A stretch of DNA of 64,000 bases from Triatoma infestans (Eukaryota; Arthropoda; Insecta; Hemiptera; Reduviidae): the NCBI GenBank assembly GCA_011037195.1, contig JAAEAF010000374.1, positions 124,001 to 188,000 on the forward strand. The letters are read 5' to 3'. Shown piece after piece: positions 46,114-56,626 of this stretch. The notes under the pieces were generated by a model. That model was not told the DNA's origin. It saw nothing but the letters and a program-made list of their open reading frames with translations, and made no database searches. Both the position numbers and the translations under genes were made by a program. How positions within the stretch are numbered: position 1 is the first letter of the stretch; each line of letters starts with the position of its first letter.

Positions 46114-46581
46114 CAGAGACATTTTCCGTGGTAGCCTGCTTCATTTTGTGGTCATCGACCGATTTCGGGCGTTCGCCCATCTTCAGGATGCGTTTTTCAG
46201 ACAGTGTGCCATTGCAGACTTGCACAGAGCAAATTCAGTTTTATACACTCAAAGGGAGCAGTTTGGCCGAACGTGTTATACATGCGCCACTAAATACTGC
46301 ATAACGTGTGTAAAACTGAATTTGCTGTGTGCAAGTCTGTGTTGTCACACTGTCTGGACTACTCATTTTGAAGATGGGCGAACGCCCGAAACCGGTTGAT
46401 GACCACAAAATGAACCAGGCTACCACGGAAAATGTCTCTGGTAATTAATTTTACTGCCTGAAAAACGCATCCTGAAGATGGGCGAACGCCCGAAACCGGG
46501 TCGATGACCACAAAATGAAGCAGGCTACCACGGAAAATGTCTCTGATGCTTTCCAGCTCTGCGGAACCAACCACCACAACA
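46114..46581 (+). mobile_element. foldback (hairpin) element with 13-bp TSD, three-armed
   Basis: The left arm from 46114 (cagagacattttccgtggta ... tttttcagacagtgtgcc ... cagttttatacac) is the reverse complement of 46305-46440. A third, partial right arm follows at 46455-46540, and a unique tail ends ctgcggaaccaaccaccaca. TSD AATACACTAATAT at 46101-46113 and 46582-46594. No convincing protein; short frames are shadows of the palindrome. Confidence 0.9.
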
Positions 46582-46889
46582 AATACACTAATATCCCCAT
46601 GCATCCGCCCAACACACAAACAAAATAGAAAAATTTTCCAATGAAATTTGTTAACGTCCGAAACAATAATAATGGCTATCTCTGCATGAGTACAGAAGGC
46701 CAGAAAAAAAAGTGCTATATGGGTTGGTTCAATGTTTTTTTTTTTGGCGCTTTCTTCTAGACTACATTTCCTAGTGACTTCCTGCGTAAGCTACTTGACC
46801 TTCCACCATTTCTCTTCATTTATATTACGACAAATAAGTGAAATTTGAAGTTTAAAGTAAATTTTGCAATATTATACGAGTATATAATG

Positions 46890-46938
46890 TACTAACAGGA
46901 GTAAGAGATAGTCGTGTGAGTGTTTCACGACAGATATT
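46890..46938 (-). repeat. isolated HINE-like 5' terminus
   Basis: gagtaagagatagtcgtgtg then agtgtttcacgacagatatt, the conserved 5' end in reverse. Confidence 0.75.
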
Positions 46939-47274
46939 TTAAATAATTAATTTTCGATACATATTCACTATAGAATACAGAGCCAAAAGTATTTCGTGAT
47001 TATATTATCAAGGAATACCATAATATGAATAATAAAAAAAAAAATTATTCATGAAACATTTTTTTTTAAAGCATATTAAAACAGAAAAAAATATCATTGG
47101 TTTTATTCCTTTAGGTTTTATTAATTTGAGAGAATGATTCTCTGAAACAACTAGTATCGTAAAATAATCTGAAATAAATAGAAATTTTCAATTTTAATAA
47201 TCTAATTTTATTTTTTTTTTTTTATTCAAATAACAGAAATAGGGGTGGTAAAGTATAGTCATTCATTACTTATT

Positions 47275-47501
47275 TTATTTTTTTTAATGTCGAAAGGGAG
47301 GGACCAAGCCCTAGGCTATCTCCAAAGCCCTTCTGGGTCATATAGCTATTATGGCTCGTTATAGAAAAAACTGTCCATCACCGGACAATAAGTTGTAAGA
47401 GGCTCCTAGGAAGAAAAAAACTAAGGGCAGTACAGGGGACTCGAACCCACGATCTCCGCATTGCTAGTCCAGCGCGCTACGCACTGAGCTAATCCTTTCC
47501 C
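47275..47501 (-). mobile_element. SINE family 1, long-tail subfamily
   Basis: Reverse strand: head with box B GGTTCGAGTCC (47434-47444), the shared body, and the tail agaagggctttggagatagc shared only with 12130-12387. TSD TCATTCATTACTTATT (47259-47274) and TCACTCATTATTTACT (47502-47517), with three mismatches. Confidence 0.82.
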
Positions 47502-47517
47502 TCACTCATTATTTACT

Positions 47518-47985
47518 ACTTTGTTGAATATATATATATATATTTTTTTTTAATTTCCAACAATTTTTTTTAGATTTCTTATTATGTCCTGGAATTATTT
47601 ATATTGAAATCCATATAATTTTTCTACTTTCTTATTTATTTTTCTTCTTGTTTTTTCTTTTTTTCTTGATTTTCATTAATAGAAAAATTTTTAGTGCTAA
47701 AAAAATCTACTTAAAGTTTGGAAAAACCAATGTTTTCAATCAAACTGTTCTTCTGGTCAGATCAATTATTATCTGAGCGCATGTGATTATTTTAAGCCAT
47801 GCTGTCAAAAATCTTCTACCTCAAATACATTTGAAATTTAATGCCATCACATATTCCTCAGAAATAAAAAAAAAAAAAAAATCAATTTTAACGGCAAAAA
47901 AAAAATACAAATAAAAGTGATAGTTTAATAATCTGTTAACTTGCTAACTTTTCTTTTACTCTTTATTGTTAAACTTGTAGATTAG
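47518..47985. other. AT-rich sequence, no feature recognised
   Basis: Poly-T, poly-A and (TA)n tracts only. Confidence 0.5.
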
Positions 47986-47999
47986 ATTAGATTATATAG

Positions 48000-48480
48000 A
48001 CCCGGCGGAGGGGATGAAGGACTCAAACCCAGACATCGCAGCCAACTTATTGAGGCTATTGTGCCAGCCCCTTTATGCCTAATAGAGGAAACCTCCTCTC
48101 TTCATGAGGTCAAGGGCCTTCTCCACTAGTCCTTTTTGCAGTACGATCTCCTCCGGGTGTCAACGTGTGCCGAAGATCTCGTACCACAATCTTCCAATTT
48201 GCCACGCAGTCAAACAACAGGTGAGAGACCGTCTCTTCCTCTTCCTGCCATAGTTTGCACAAGGGCTCTCCGTGTTAATTAACCCCCCCCTTGTGCAGAT
48301 GTTTATAGAACCAAACCATGCCTTGTAAAAAGGCCCCGCTATCAGACTAATCTGATACCTGTTTAGACCTAGGATTTCTCTGGTTCTTCTCTTATACAGC
48401 TCTGTCATCACCGCCTTGCTGTGTTTTTACCCCAGTGTTTAGCCTCCAGTAGCGTCTGTGTTCTCTTTGAGTCCATTCCT
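48000..48480 (-). pseudogene. RNase-H-type LINE, 3' remnant
   Basis: The reverse frame 48411-48160 reads MTELYKRRTREILGLNRYQI, SLIAG, then a cysteine/His region (SPCANYG...) and CLTAWQIGRLWYEIFGTR. A second copy of the same family is at 52838-53300, where more of the upstream RNase H domain survives. The RR..ILGL..G(L/H)C..H..HK.GL pattern follows RNase H in R1/I-like LINEs. Frameshifts are present. Confidence 0.65.
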
Positions 48481-48539
48481 TTCAGAACACATTATTATTT
48501 GTAAGTATATAGTTCGCTTTATTTATTTCTATGCCTAAA

Positions 48540-48595
48540 TGTATCATGAGTAGAGAAAGTGGGTGAGTATTTCACCCGGATTTTATTAAATAGAG
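48540..48595 (-). repeat. isolated HINE-like 5' terminus
   Basis: gagtagagaaagtgggtgag then tatttcacccggatttt, a diverged 5' end in reverse. Confidence 0.55.
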
Positions 48596-49498
48596 TGTAT
48601 ATGTAACTTTCGTTGAATCATTTTTTTAATAAAAGTAGTATGTAACCAAGAACCAACAACATTTATTTCATAAAATATTTCCTTTCTTCAAAGAAATATT
48701 GAAACCGAAATGCCCTCGGAAATTTAAAACAAAAACAAAAAAAAATAAAACAGTTTTACATTTATAATCATTTGATATAATCAATTTAGCACTAAATACG
48801 TGACTATGATAGACATGTCTCGCGGCCATATACTATGAAGTACGTACGGCAAATCCTACCCCAAAATTACTTTTATTCCAACACTGGCCGTTACATTCAA
48901 ATTACGTGACAAGTTGGTCACGTAATTTTATAAAGTCAAGTTGCAATTGAATCTGACTCGAACAACGGACTTGTTGTTCATCCCTATAAAAAAAAAAAAA
49001 AAAAATTACCGTTTTTTAATTAGTCGAGGTAATTTTTTTTTTTTTTTGTATTTGTAGTGGCAAAACTGTTTACCAAATTAAAAAGTTTGATGGAAATATC
49101 TAACTAGTTTTTATTGCCTTTTTCCAATTTTATATACATCTTTAATTATTGCTTCCTATCTTGTGTCTTATTAAATATTTAAAAATAATAGCTTACATTC
49201 TAATTAATTCAATGATTAATTCAAACAAACATTACTTTAAAATAATATTCTCGTTCAACCATAGGAATTTCGACTGAAGAAAATAAAGATTACAATGAAT
49301 ATATTAAATTTATTTAATATTTAATATATTGTAAATATATACATCACCTACATATATATGTAGTTCCGTTATAGATGTATACATAATATTTGTAGATTAA
49401 AAGTAATACGTACATAAAAACAAACATTATGTTAGCGACAAGTTTAAATCACTATAGTTTATCTGAAAATTATCATAATTTTTACTTACACTCCACAT
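48596..49498. other. AT-rich sequence, no feature recognised
   Basis: No gene or repeat could be supported. Confidence 0.5.
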
Positions 49499-49605
49499 TT
49501 TTACTTTCTACATTCTAAGAGGAAGTATTGCAATCTTGTCAAATATACGATATCGATTTTGCACCCGGAAATACAAATTTTTAAGGGTTCCTTAAAAAAT
49601 AAATT
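49499..49605 (-). repeat. HINE-like 3' terminus, joined to an opposite-strand copy
   Basis: ttactttctacattctaaga, ggaagtattgcaatcttgtc and gcacccggaaatacaa form a 3' end in reverse with a decayed hairpin; the plus-oriented copy begins at once after it. Confidence 0.7.
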
Positions 49606-50856
49606 GTTCGTAAAAATGCATTTCCGGTCAACCGGATTTTCTTGAAAATCGATATATTCACAACATATTTAATTCTATTTAATATTATTTATTTAATATA
49701 TATCATAAATAGCATTTTAGAGATAAAAATAACCCCACCTCTCCGCCTAAAAAACTTTTTTAAATGAATTTTTCCAGTGAAATGTTTCAAATAAATGTTG
49801 TAGCTCTTTGTATGTAATTAACGTATTAAAGTTTAAAGGAAATCAAGGGAGCTGTTTATCTGAGTGAATTGCAGAATACTGTAAAATCTATTCAGTAAAA
49901 TAAGTACTTCCGGTTGTGGAATTTGGACAGGTAAATTGCAGGTCTGGATTCCATTGTGTCAATTTTGAACTTTCTGCGATTTTTCATCTTTGAGCTACGC
50001 GGTTTAATGCACGCACACACACACATACACACACACACACACAGGTACTGGTATAGTGTGCCGCTCTGCCGTCATGATTCTGGTATAGTGTGCGCTCTGC
50101 CGTCATGATTCTGGTATAGTATGCACTCCACCGTCCTGATTCTGGTATCATAGTACGTGCATTCTATCAGAAAAATTAAAATTAAAACTATTACTTTTCA
50201 AAACATTTATTATAACGGTTGAACCTTACTTATAGTCTTCCCTCATGACGGTAAGCGTGCGAAAATAGAACAGTGATCGACTTATTTTAGAGTTTAAGAT
50301 CGGCTAAGAGTTTTTTTTTTGGGTCCACGGGAGGTACAGAAGGCCGAGCCCCCCCCCCCCCCAAGAGATTACTGAAGGCCTTACTTCAGCAAGGTTATAC
50401 TTACTAGAGTAGAGCACACACGTATACAGTAGATATCATTAGGGTTGGTAGCGAGCACACAATACCAGCATCCACACACGCACAGACCATTTTCTAAAAA
50501 CTACTTTTTTTTTTTGGACTCAGGAGACCTCAAAACGTGTATTTCCGGTGAAAACGCGATAAATATATATTTAATTTAAGGCGCGCCAACATCTATGGTC
50601 ATTGGAGTCCGGAGACTTCTTAGTGCACTGCCAGCCTCCGGACAGTGTTCTCTCATTACAGACAACACTGTCTATCCCCGGACATTGAGCTGTAGAGGCT
50701 CCTAGGAAGAAAAAAAAAATCTAAGGGCAGCATAGCTAGACTTGAACCCGTGACCTCCGCGTGGGAGTCCAGTACGCTAACCACCTAGCTATTCCCTTCC
50801 CTAAAACACGATTACCATCCTTTCTCTAACAGCTATTAGAGAAAATAAAAAGAAAG
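49606..50856 (+). repeat. HINE-like element, interrupted by a SINE near its 3' end
   Basis: Units at 49618 (atgcatttccggtcaacc) and 49905 (gtacttccggttgtgg), a CA-rich run at 50010-50042 followed by a small tandem repeat (tctggtatagtgtgc, 50050-50120), ggactcaggagacctcaaaa at 50517, and the 3' end acacgattacc with the hairpin-derived ctctaacagctattagag at 50823-50840. The SINE at 50573-50803 splits it. Confidence 0.75.
50573..50803 (-). mobile_element. SINE family 1, full copy
   Basis: Reverse strand: GGGAAGGGAATAGCTAGGTG with box A TAGCTAGGTGG and box B-like GGTTCAAGTCT, the shared body, and ccttaaattaaatat at the tail. Possible TSD AAAACGCGAT (50551-50560) versus AAAACACGAT (50803-50812), uncertain because the host repeat has a similar motif there. 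Confidence 0.85.
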
Positions 50857-51224
50857 AAATCTTATGTAACATTTCCCTGTTGACGAATTTTAAACGAAAT
50901 ATATTCTACCAGATTTCAATTGTGTCACCTAAACATATTTTTCAAGATTGAAATTTTTTTTTTTTTGCAATTTATCATTTTAAATATATTTTTGTTCATA
51001 TTGATATTTTGCACGTGAAATCTAAACAATTGGTGAAATAGTTCAAACTTTTTTAGAAAATTTTTTTTAATGGGGAATTGCAAATAAGAGAAATTTATAT
51101 TAGTAATTTTGTATACGATAATTTTTGCTTTAGATCGAACCTCATCGCAATCCTACAGGATCATGGGGGTACGACGACGGCGTGTTGAAGGGTTTTCAAG
51201 TGTGATCTGTCAAATTCGATTGAA

Positions 51225-52190
51225 ATATTAAACAGGAAGTATTTCAATAGTTTGTGTACCAAATTTAATGAAATTCGTCCAAAAACTGAAAAAAACTGTT
51301 CAGTAAAAGCGCACTTCCGGGTTACTAATTTTCTTGAAACTCGGAATTTCAGCCATCTATTTATTTCTAACTAATTATGTTTGGATGATAGAATTGTATA
51401 ATGAACTAGGATAGCACTTTGATGAAAATCTAACCCCACCCCTCCCCTAAAAGTGCTCTTAAAAGAAATTTCCCAGAGAAATGTTTTAGATAAAAGTTGT
51501 AGATCTTTGCATGTTTAGTTTATATACGAAGTTTCAAAAAAATCGTCGGAGCCATTTTTGAGAAAATTGAGAAAAAGTGAATAAATCATTTAGTAAAGTG
51601 GTAAAGTAAACGCACTTCCGGTTATCCGATTTTTTCAAACTCGGAATTTCAACAACATATTTAATTCTAATTAACATTATTTAGATGCAGAATTGTCTAA
51701 TAAACTGAAATAGCACTTTAGATGGAAACCTAACCCCACCCCTCCCCCAAAAGTGCCCTTCAATGCATTTTCCCGGAGAAATGTTTCAAATAAAAGTTGT
51801 AGCTCTTTGTATGTGTGGTTGATGTTTAAAGTTTAAGAAAATCGTCGGAGCCATTTTTGAGAAAAATCGCAAAAAAGTAAAAAATCCAACTAGTAAAGTG
51901 GTACTTCCGGTTGAGGAATTTTTACAGATAACGTAGTGTCAGATCCCACGTGATACTTAAACGGAATATCAAGTTTCAACTTTCTACGGTTTTTCGTTTT
52001 TGAGCTATGCTGTTCACATATATACATACACACTCACAACACCCACATACACACACAGACCATTTGCTAAAAACCACTTTTTTTGGACTCAGGGGACCTC
52101 AAAACGGATATTTCCGGTGTGAAAACTCGATATCGAAAGTTTGACACGATTACAGTACTTCCTCTTACTTGGAGTAAGAGAAAGTAAAAA
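51225..52190 (+). repeat. HINE-like element, best-preserved plus-strand copy
   Basis: Three unit starts: cgcacttccgggttac (about 51311), cgcacttccggttatcc (about 51610) and gtacttccggttgagg (about 51901), so two full units of about 300 and 291 bp. Then come ttttttcgtttttgagctat-like sequence, a CA-rich run (52021-52060), ggactcaggggacctcaaaa, cgatatcgaaagtttgacac and the hairpin ctcttacttggagtaagag (52162-52180). The 5' end with gaaacactcac is missing. No open reading frame. Confidence 0.87.
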
Positions 52191-52837
52191 ATCAGAACCC
52201 TTAAAAAAAATTAAATAAATAAATCGTTACATATTATAATAATAATATAACTATTATATAATAGGTTTTGTATTGATCACACTTACATCAATATAATATG
52301 TAATAATAAATAAATAAAATATTACATACTTACATATTTCAATTTTTTTTATTATTTTTTATTACTGTACATTATTTCTTTAGTTCACATATAAAACATG
52401 TTTACGACTTATAAGGTTGTAAAAATATTGTATTGGCCATCGACCAGATATATCTTTTATTTTCTTGTTCTGACATAATACATGAATCGTATGCTCTCTT
52501 TTACTTATATTTTTTTTAAGCGTCGTGTTAAATCTTTTTTTTAGCGATAAATTTTTCGTATGAAATTAACAGTTAGTTCTACATTAAATTACCCTGTTGA
52601 TTTTTTGATATATTTTTATATTAAATTTATGTTTGACATAAAAAAAAAAAAAAAAAAAACTTGTTCAACATGTCAATACTTGGAAGTGTCAATGCTTGAA
52701 CAAGGCTTATAAATGAAACATAATAAAATGGATTCGATCTTTATAAAATCAATATGAATTACGCAGACGATTTTCATTTACTTATAATTCTAACAATTTA
52801 ATGTACAAATTTTCTTAAAATTAGGATATAGAATAGA
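52191..52837. other. AT-rich sequence, no feature recognised
   Basis: No gene or repeat could be supported. Confidence 0.5.
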
Positions 52838-54290
52838 ATGACGCAGGGAGGGAGGGACTCAAACCCAGGCACTGTAGCCTACCCATTGAGGCTTACTGTG
52901 CCAACCCCTTAATGTCTAGTAGAGGAATCCTCTCCTCTTCATGAGGTCCAGGACCTTCCCCACCAGTCCTTCTTGAAGGAGTACGATTTCTTCCGGTCTT
53001 AACGTGCCGAAGATCTCGAACCGCACTCTGCCGATTGCGACGCAATCAAACAACAATGTGAGATGCCGTCTCCTCCTCCTCCTCCTGACACTGTGTCAAA
53101 GACTGTCTACACAAGGGCTCCGAATCAAATAATCCCATCTTGTGCAGATGTTTCTTGAACCTACCGTGCCCTGTGTACAGGCGTTATCAGCGTTATATCT
53201 ACTTAGGCCCAGGGTCTGTCTCTGGTTCTTCTTTTACACAGCTCTGGCATAACCATTTAGCCATGTTTTGCCCCAGTACTTAGCCTCCAGTGACGATTAT
53301 GTTCTCTCCGAGACGCCCCCGCTATACTTTTGGCTATCCCCAGAACAGGTTCCGACCCACACACAGAAAGGGGTGTTCGCTCCATTCTTGGCCAGTTGGT
53401 CGGCTAGTTCATTATCTTTTATCCGCTTGTGTCCCATACCAGCCGCACTTTATTGTGCCGGGAAAGCGCCTGCATGGGTTCTCTACACCCCTGACTAGGG
53501 AAAAGTAATTCTGAATGCCACAAGAGCCTTCAGTGCCGCCTGGCTGCATATCTCTGTAAGCAAGTGAGAGAACACAAGCCCGACCGAGAGAAAACAAACT
53601 TTCTCTGGTACTCTCTCACTTAAGCAGGCTAGAGTGGGGAGAACCTGTATATAAGCCAATAAGAGATCTAGACATCTATCAATCTATCAGATTCAACTAT
53701 ACATCGCATTGTGTCATATCTCTACTCCCACCTTTCATTCTATAAAAATCATTACAAGTCCAGTGCAGTTTGTGTAAGCTTATAGCTATATTATAACAGT
53801 GTCTTCATATCTCGTCTAATTAATCTAACCTAATTTCTCTCCTCATCAACTCCATTATAATCTCCCTACACCTAGGGCCCATATGTAAGTTCTTCTCAGC
53901 ACAGACCTTTATAGCATAAATTTCAGCCTAGAATACCGTGGAGTATCCACCAAGAGGCCTCCCAAGATTACTTCCAGTTTAACCCCATATATTCCGGCTC
54001 CAGTTCCACAGGCCATTTTGGGTCCACCCGTAAACCAGGATTCCCCAGTCCGGCCTCGTTTTTCCCAACTTTTAGCCCATTCCGATCTTGACGTAAAGAT
54101 CACCTGGAAGGGGATATCAAAGTGGAATATTGAACAGTCACTCTTCCACAGCCATACTGAAAATAGGGCGAGGGTCAACCTTCTGTATTATATCCAAATG
54201 CTTGGCCAAGGAGCTCTTCTCATTGTTCATTAGTCTGTACGCACTGGCTCTCACCTCCGCTTGTATCCCAGCAGTACTTTCAATGCTGAA
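52838..54290 (-). pseudogene. RNase-H-type LINE, 3' remnant with inserted solo LTR
   Basis: Reverse strand, from the right: WFTGGPKMACGTGAGIYGVK (expected TDGS reads TGGP, so the first catalytic Asp is lost), then QAEIYAIKVCAE-like sequence with the conserved Glu. After an interruption (53555-53870) comes SQAALKALVAFRI, then RHNKVRLVW and GHKRIKDNELADQLAKNGA, the last part of RNase H. LGLSRYNADN, HLHKMGL-like and Cys-rich segments follow to the 3' end. The domain order is RNase H then zinc finger. Several frameshifts. Same family as 48000-48480. Confidence 0.75.
53555..53870 (+). mobile_element. possible solo LTR inside RNase H sequence
   Basis: The interrupted RNase H reading places foreign DNA here. 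It begins TGTAAGCAAG (or TGAGAG at 53565) and ends CTCCCTACA, a TG...CA pair, with a TATA-like tgtatataagcc at 53647 and a downstream T/C-rich stretch as in the LTR at 20865. No clean TSD was found, so the limits may be off by several bases. Confidence 0.45.
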
Positions 54291-54780
54291 ATTAGGATAT
54301 AACTAAATTGGTCTTATAAAATAAAAAGGAGTAGAAAGAGAACCAAAATATATTGCCGTGGTATTTTAGAGAAAACTGAAATTTTGTGTCCATTCCAGGA
54401 ACTCCCTCCCAAAGTAAATTTTTAAGGAAAAAAAATCTTCTCTGGTAAAAAGTGATAGGCCTAAAAAATGTTACTAGATATCTTTAAAGAATATTGTGGG
54501 GCCAATTTTTGAAAAATTCCTCCTAAACTAAGACCAAGTGGAATTATAAATATCAAATTATCGTGATTTTTCGTTTTTTGGATGATTATATATACACACA
54601 TATAAACACATCATAAACAAAACATAAAACACGCACGTAATTATATATATATATATATATATATATTATTATAAATTAATAATTAATGTAAATTAATAAT
54701 CATATAATATGCATATAATAAAAATTAATGCTCATATAATATGTACAATTTGTGATTTTTTTTCTTCTTAGCGTGTTCCA
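54291..54780. repeat. AT-rich sequence with degraded HINE-like trace
   Basis: Weak similarity at 54430-54590 (tgatttttcgttttttggat, acacacatataaac), then (TA)n at 54640-54666. Confidence 0.3.
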
Positions 54781-54794
54781 TTTTCTTAATTATG

Positions 54795-54870
54795 ACCGGT
54801 TTCGGATTTTCCTCCAATGTCAGAGTTTAGTCATCAAGTTCATGTATTTGAATTGACTTCCACTTAGAGT
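54795..54870 (+). repeat. single arm of the palindromic element of 25452-27018
   Basis: gaccggtttcggattttcct, ccaatgtcagagtttagtca and caagttcatgtatttg match 25498-25575 with substitutions. Confidence 0.7.
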
Positions 54871-55504
54871 TTTTTATCACACATCATATTTTGGAAGAGC
54901 AAGGGGCTATTTCCTTTCGGATAGCTTAAGTGAGATAGTCTCAGGTTCCATTGGGGAGATAACGTAAGTTTTGGTATGTATGCAATGCTAATCCCTTCAA
55001 AAAGAAAGCTAGGAATAACTATGTCAAAACAGGAAATTTAACAGAAACCAAAATATTATCACTATATTATGTAATAATACACCAAAGATGATAAAGATAC
55101 AGCCCTCCCAGTCGATTATAGCTGTAACGTAACAACCGCTAGATAACTTCATTAGATCCAGTTTTGAGGAAATCTATAAAAATTTTAATAATAAAAAGTA
55201 GAAAAAAAAAAAAATTCTAAGTATATTTATAACCAATTATATAGTCTAGTAGAGCTGGTTTCATTTCTTAAAAAAATCTCTCTTAAAACCGGTTTCTTTA
55301 CTTAACATAAAACAAAAAATAGAAATTATATTTAAAGGGACTGCATTCTAAGTGGCTATAAAAGGGTTTAGGGAAGGTATGAGTTAAGTTTAATGGCAAG
55401 TTTAGATGTTGTAAGCTTCCCTCTATTTAAAGTACCAATAAAATTACTGGTCTGATCGCACCATCTGTTCACGTTACCAGAACTTTAGCATTTAGAGATT
55501 TTGT
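54871..55504. other. no feature recognised
   Basis: AT-rich, no gene or repeat supported. Confidence 0.45.
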
Positions 55505-55514
55505 TTTTCGTGAT

Positions 55515-55675
55515 AGATTTGTGGTCATCGACTAGTTGCGGGCGTTGGCCCATCATCCAGGATGTCATGGAAAGCAGTGTGATACAGAGCTGAATCAACA
55601 AATTCAGGAAGATGGGCATACGCCTGAAACCTGTAGTCGATGATCACAAAATGAATTAGCCTATTCAAGAAATAT
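55515..55675. repeat. diverged foldback-family hairpin
   Basis: tttgtggtcatcgactagtt ... ggcccatcatccagga pairs with aggaagatgggcatacgcct ... gtagtcgatgatcacaaaat. The arms are those of the hairpin elements at 46114 and 63639 but shorter and more mutated. No tail or TSD recognised. Confidence 0.7.
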
Positions 55676-55679
55676 TTTA

Positions 55680-56430
55680 TATTTTTCAGGCCTCTATGGT
55701 CCAACCTCAACCTATGGCGCAACAGCCAAGGCTTACCAGACGGCAATTTCATTAGGGGGGCGTGTAGTAAGCATGCCGCAGTTCCCATGCCGTTTAATAC
55801 CGGCCTTCGCTACCTAGGGCGCTTATCAAATTATAGCTTTATCAGTGGTCGCTGCAATGCCGCTTGATATCCTAGTAGAGATGAGGGCCCTTACCTATAA
55901 GTATAAAAAAGGGGAAATGATTGTCCTTGATAGTGAGGAACTGTCCAGTCAGACGCCTCCTGCTATTGTAAAGAAAAAGATCCGAGAGTACGAGATTGGG
56001 AAGTGGCAATGACGCTGGGATGAAGCAGAGAAAGGGAGAACCACATATGAGTTCTTCCCGAACTTGCATCACAGACTGTCGATTCGATGGCTGGAGCTAA
56101 CCCAAACCGTAACGCAATATTTCACGGGGAGTTCAATTCTAAGCTCCATGAGCTCGGTCTGAAAGATTCCCTGAATTGCGAATGCGGTGAACGGGACACG
56201 GTGCATCACGTTCTCTTCCGATGTCCTCTCCTAGACGAGGCAAGAATCCATATGGAATTCAAACTGAAAAGGAGGGGGAGAGAATAGGCCGGGAGACTGC
56301 AAAGAGTTAATGAAAAGTGCTCTAAATTTTAAAGGCTTTGTTGAGTTTGCTCGTGAAGTAGCGGTAATGCGCCGGACTAGACGGATATGTAGAGGTCCGC
56401 CTCCACGTGGCAGGGATGGTAACTTGCCTT
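55680..56430 (+). pseudogene. R1-like LINE, C-terminal remnant
   Basis: Frames give ALSVVAAMPLDILVEMRALT, YKYKKGEMIVLDSEELSS, KKKIREYEIGKWQ, a stop, WDEAEKGRTTYEFFPNLHHR, LSIRWLEL, then in another frame FNSKLHELGLKDSLNCECGE, RDTVHHVLFRCPLLDEARI. A (L/V)P(L)DI..EMRA..Y motif, a W-rich linker and a C.CG....HV...CP finger is the C-terminal order of R1-clade LINEs. It carries frameshifts and an in-frame stop. Fairly GC-rich compared with its flanks. Confidence 0.72.
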
Positions 56431-56444
56431 ACTATGTAGGCAAG

Positions 56445-56626
56445 ACTAAGTGACCATAGGCACTGGTTTTGGCGCTACGCGCTAGGTGGCCTGGAGTGTG
56501 CTCTTCTTTTTGAATTTTTGCAGCTTTATCACGATGCTGGGTTAACACCGACTTTGCCCGCACGGGAATCGAACCCTGAATTCTCTCACGAAAAGCGAGT
56601 GCTCCACTAAACCAACGCGTGAGGAC
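56445..56626 (-). mobile_element. SINE family 3 relative
   Basis: The reverse strand starts GTCCTCACGCG with box A-like TTGGTTTAGTGG and box B GGGTTCGATTCCC, then GTGCGGGCAAAGTCGG as in the 35100 copy. The body after about 90 bp differs, so it may be a sister family sharing the head. The left end is uncertain because it abuts the R1-like remnant. Confidence 0.72.

Noticed and set aside
46047..46666. Cluster of open frames on both strands
   Set aside because: Inverse arms of the hairpin element give mirrored peptides (FILWSST, FRAFAHLQ); a composition effect of the palindrome.
53268..53508. Forward frames of 72-76 codons
   Set aside because: Antisense shadows of the reverse-strand RNase H sequence.
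54640..54666. (TA)n tract as a regulatory site
   Set aside because: A simple repeat; nothing nearby that it could regulate.
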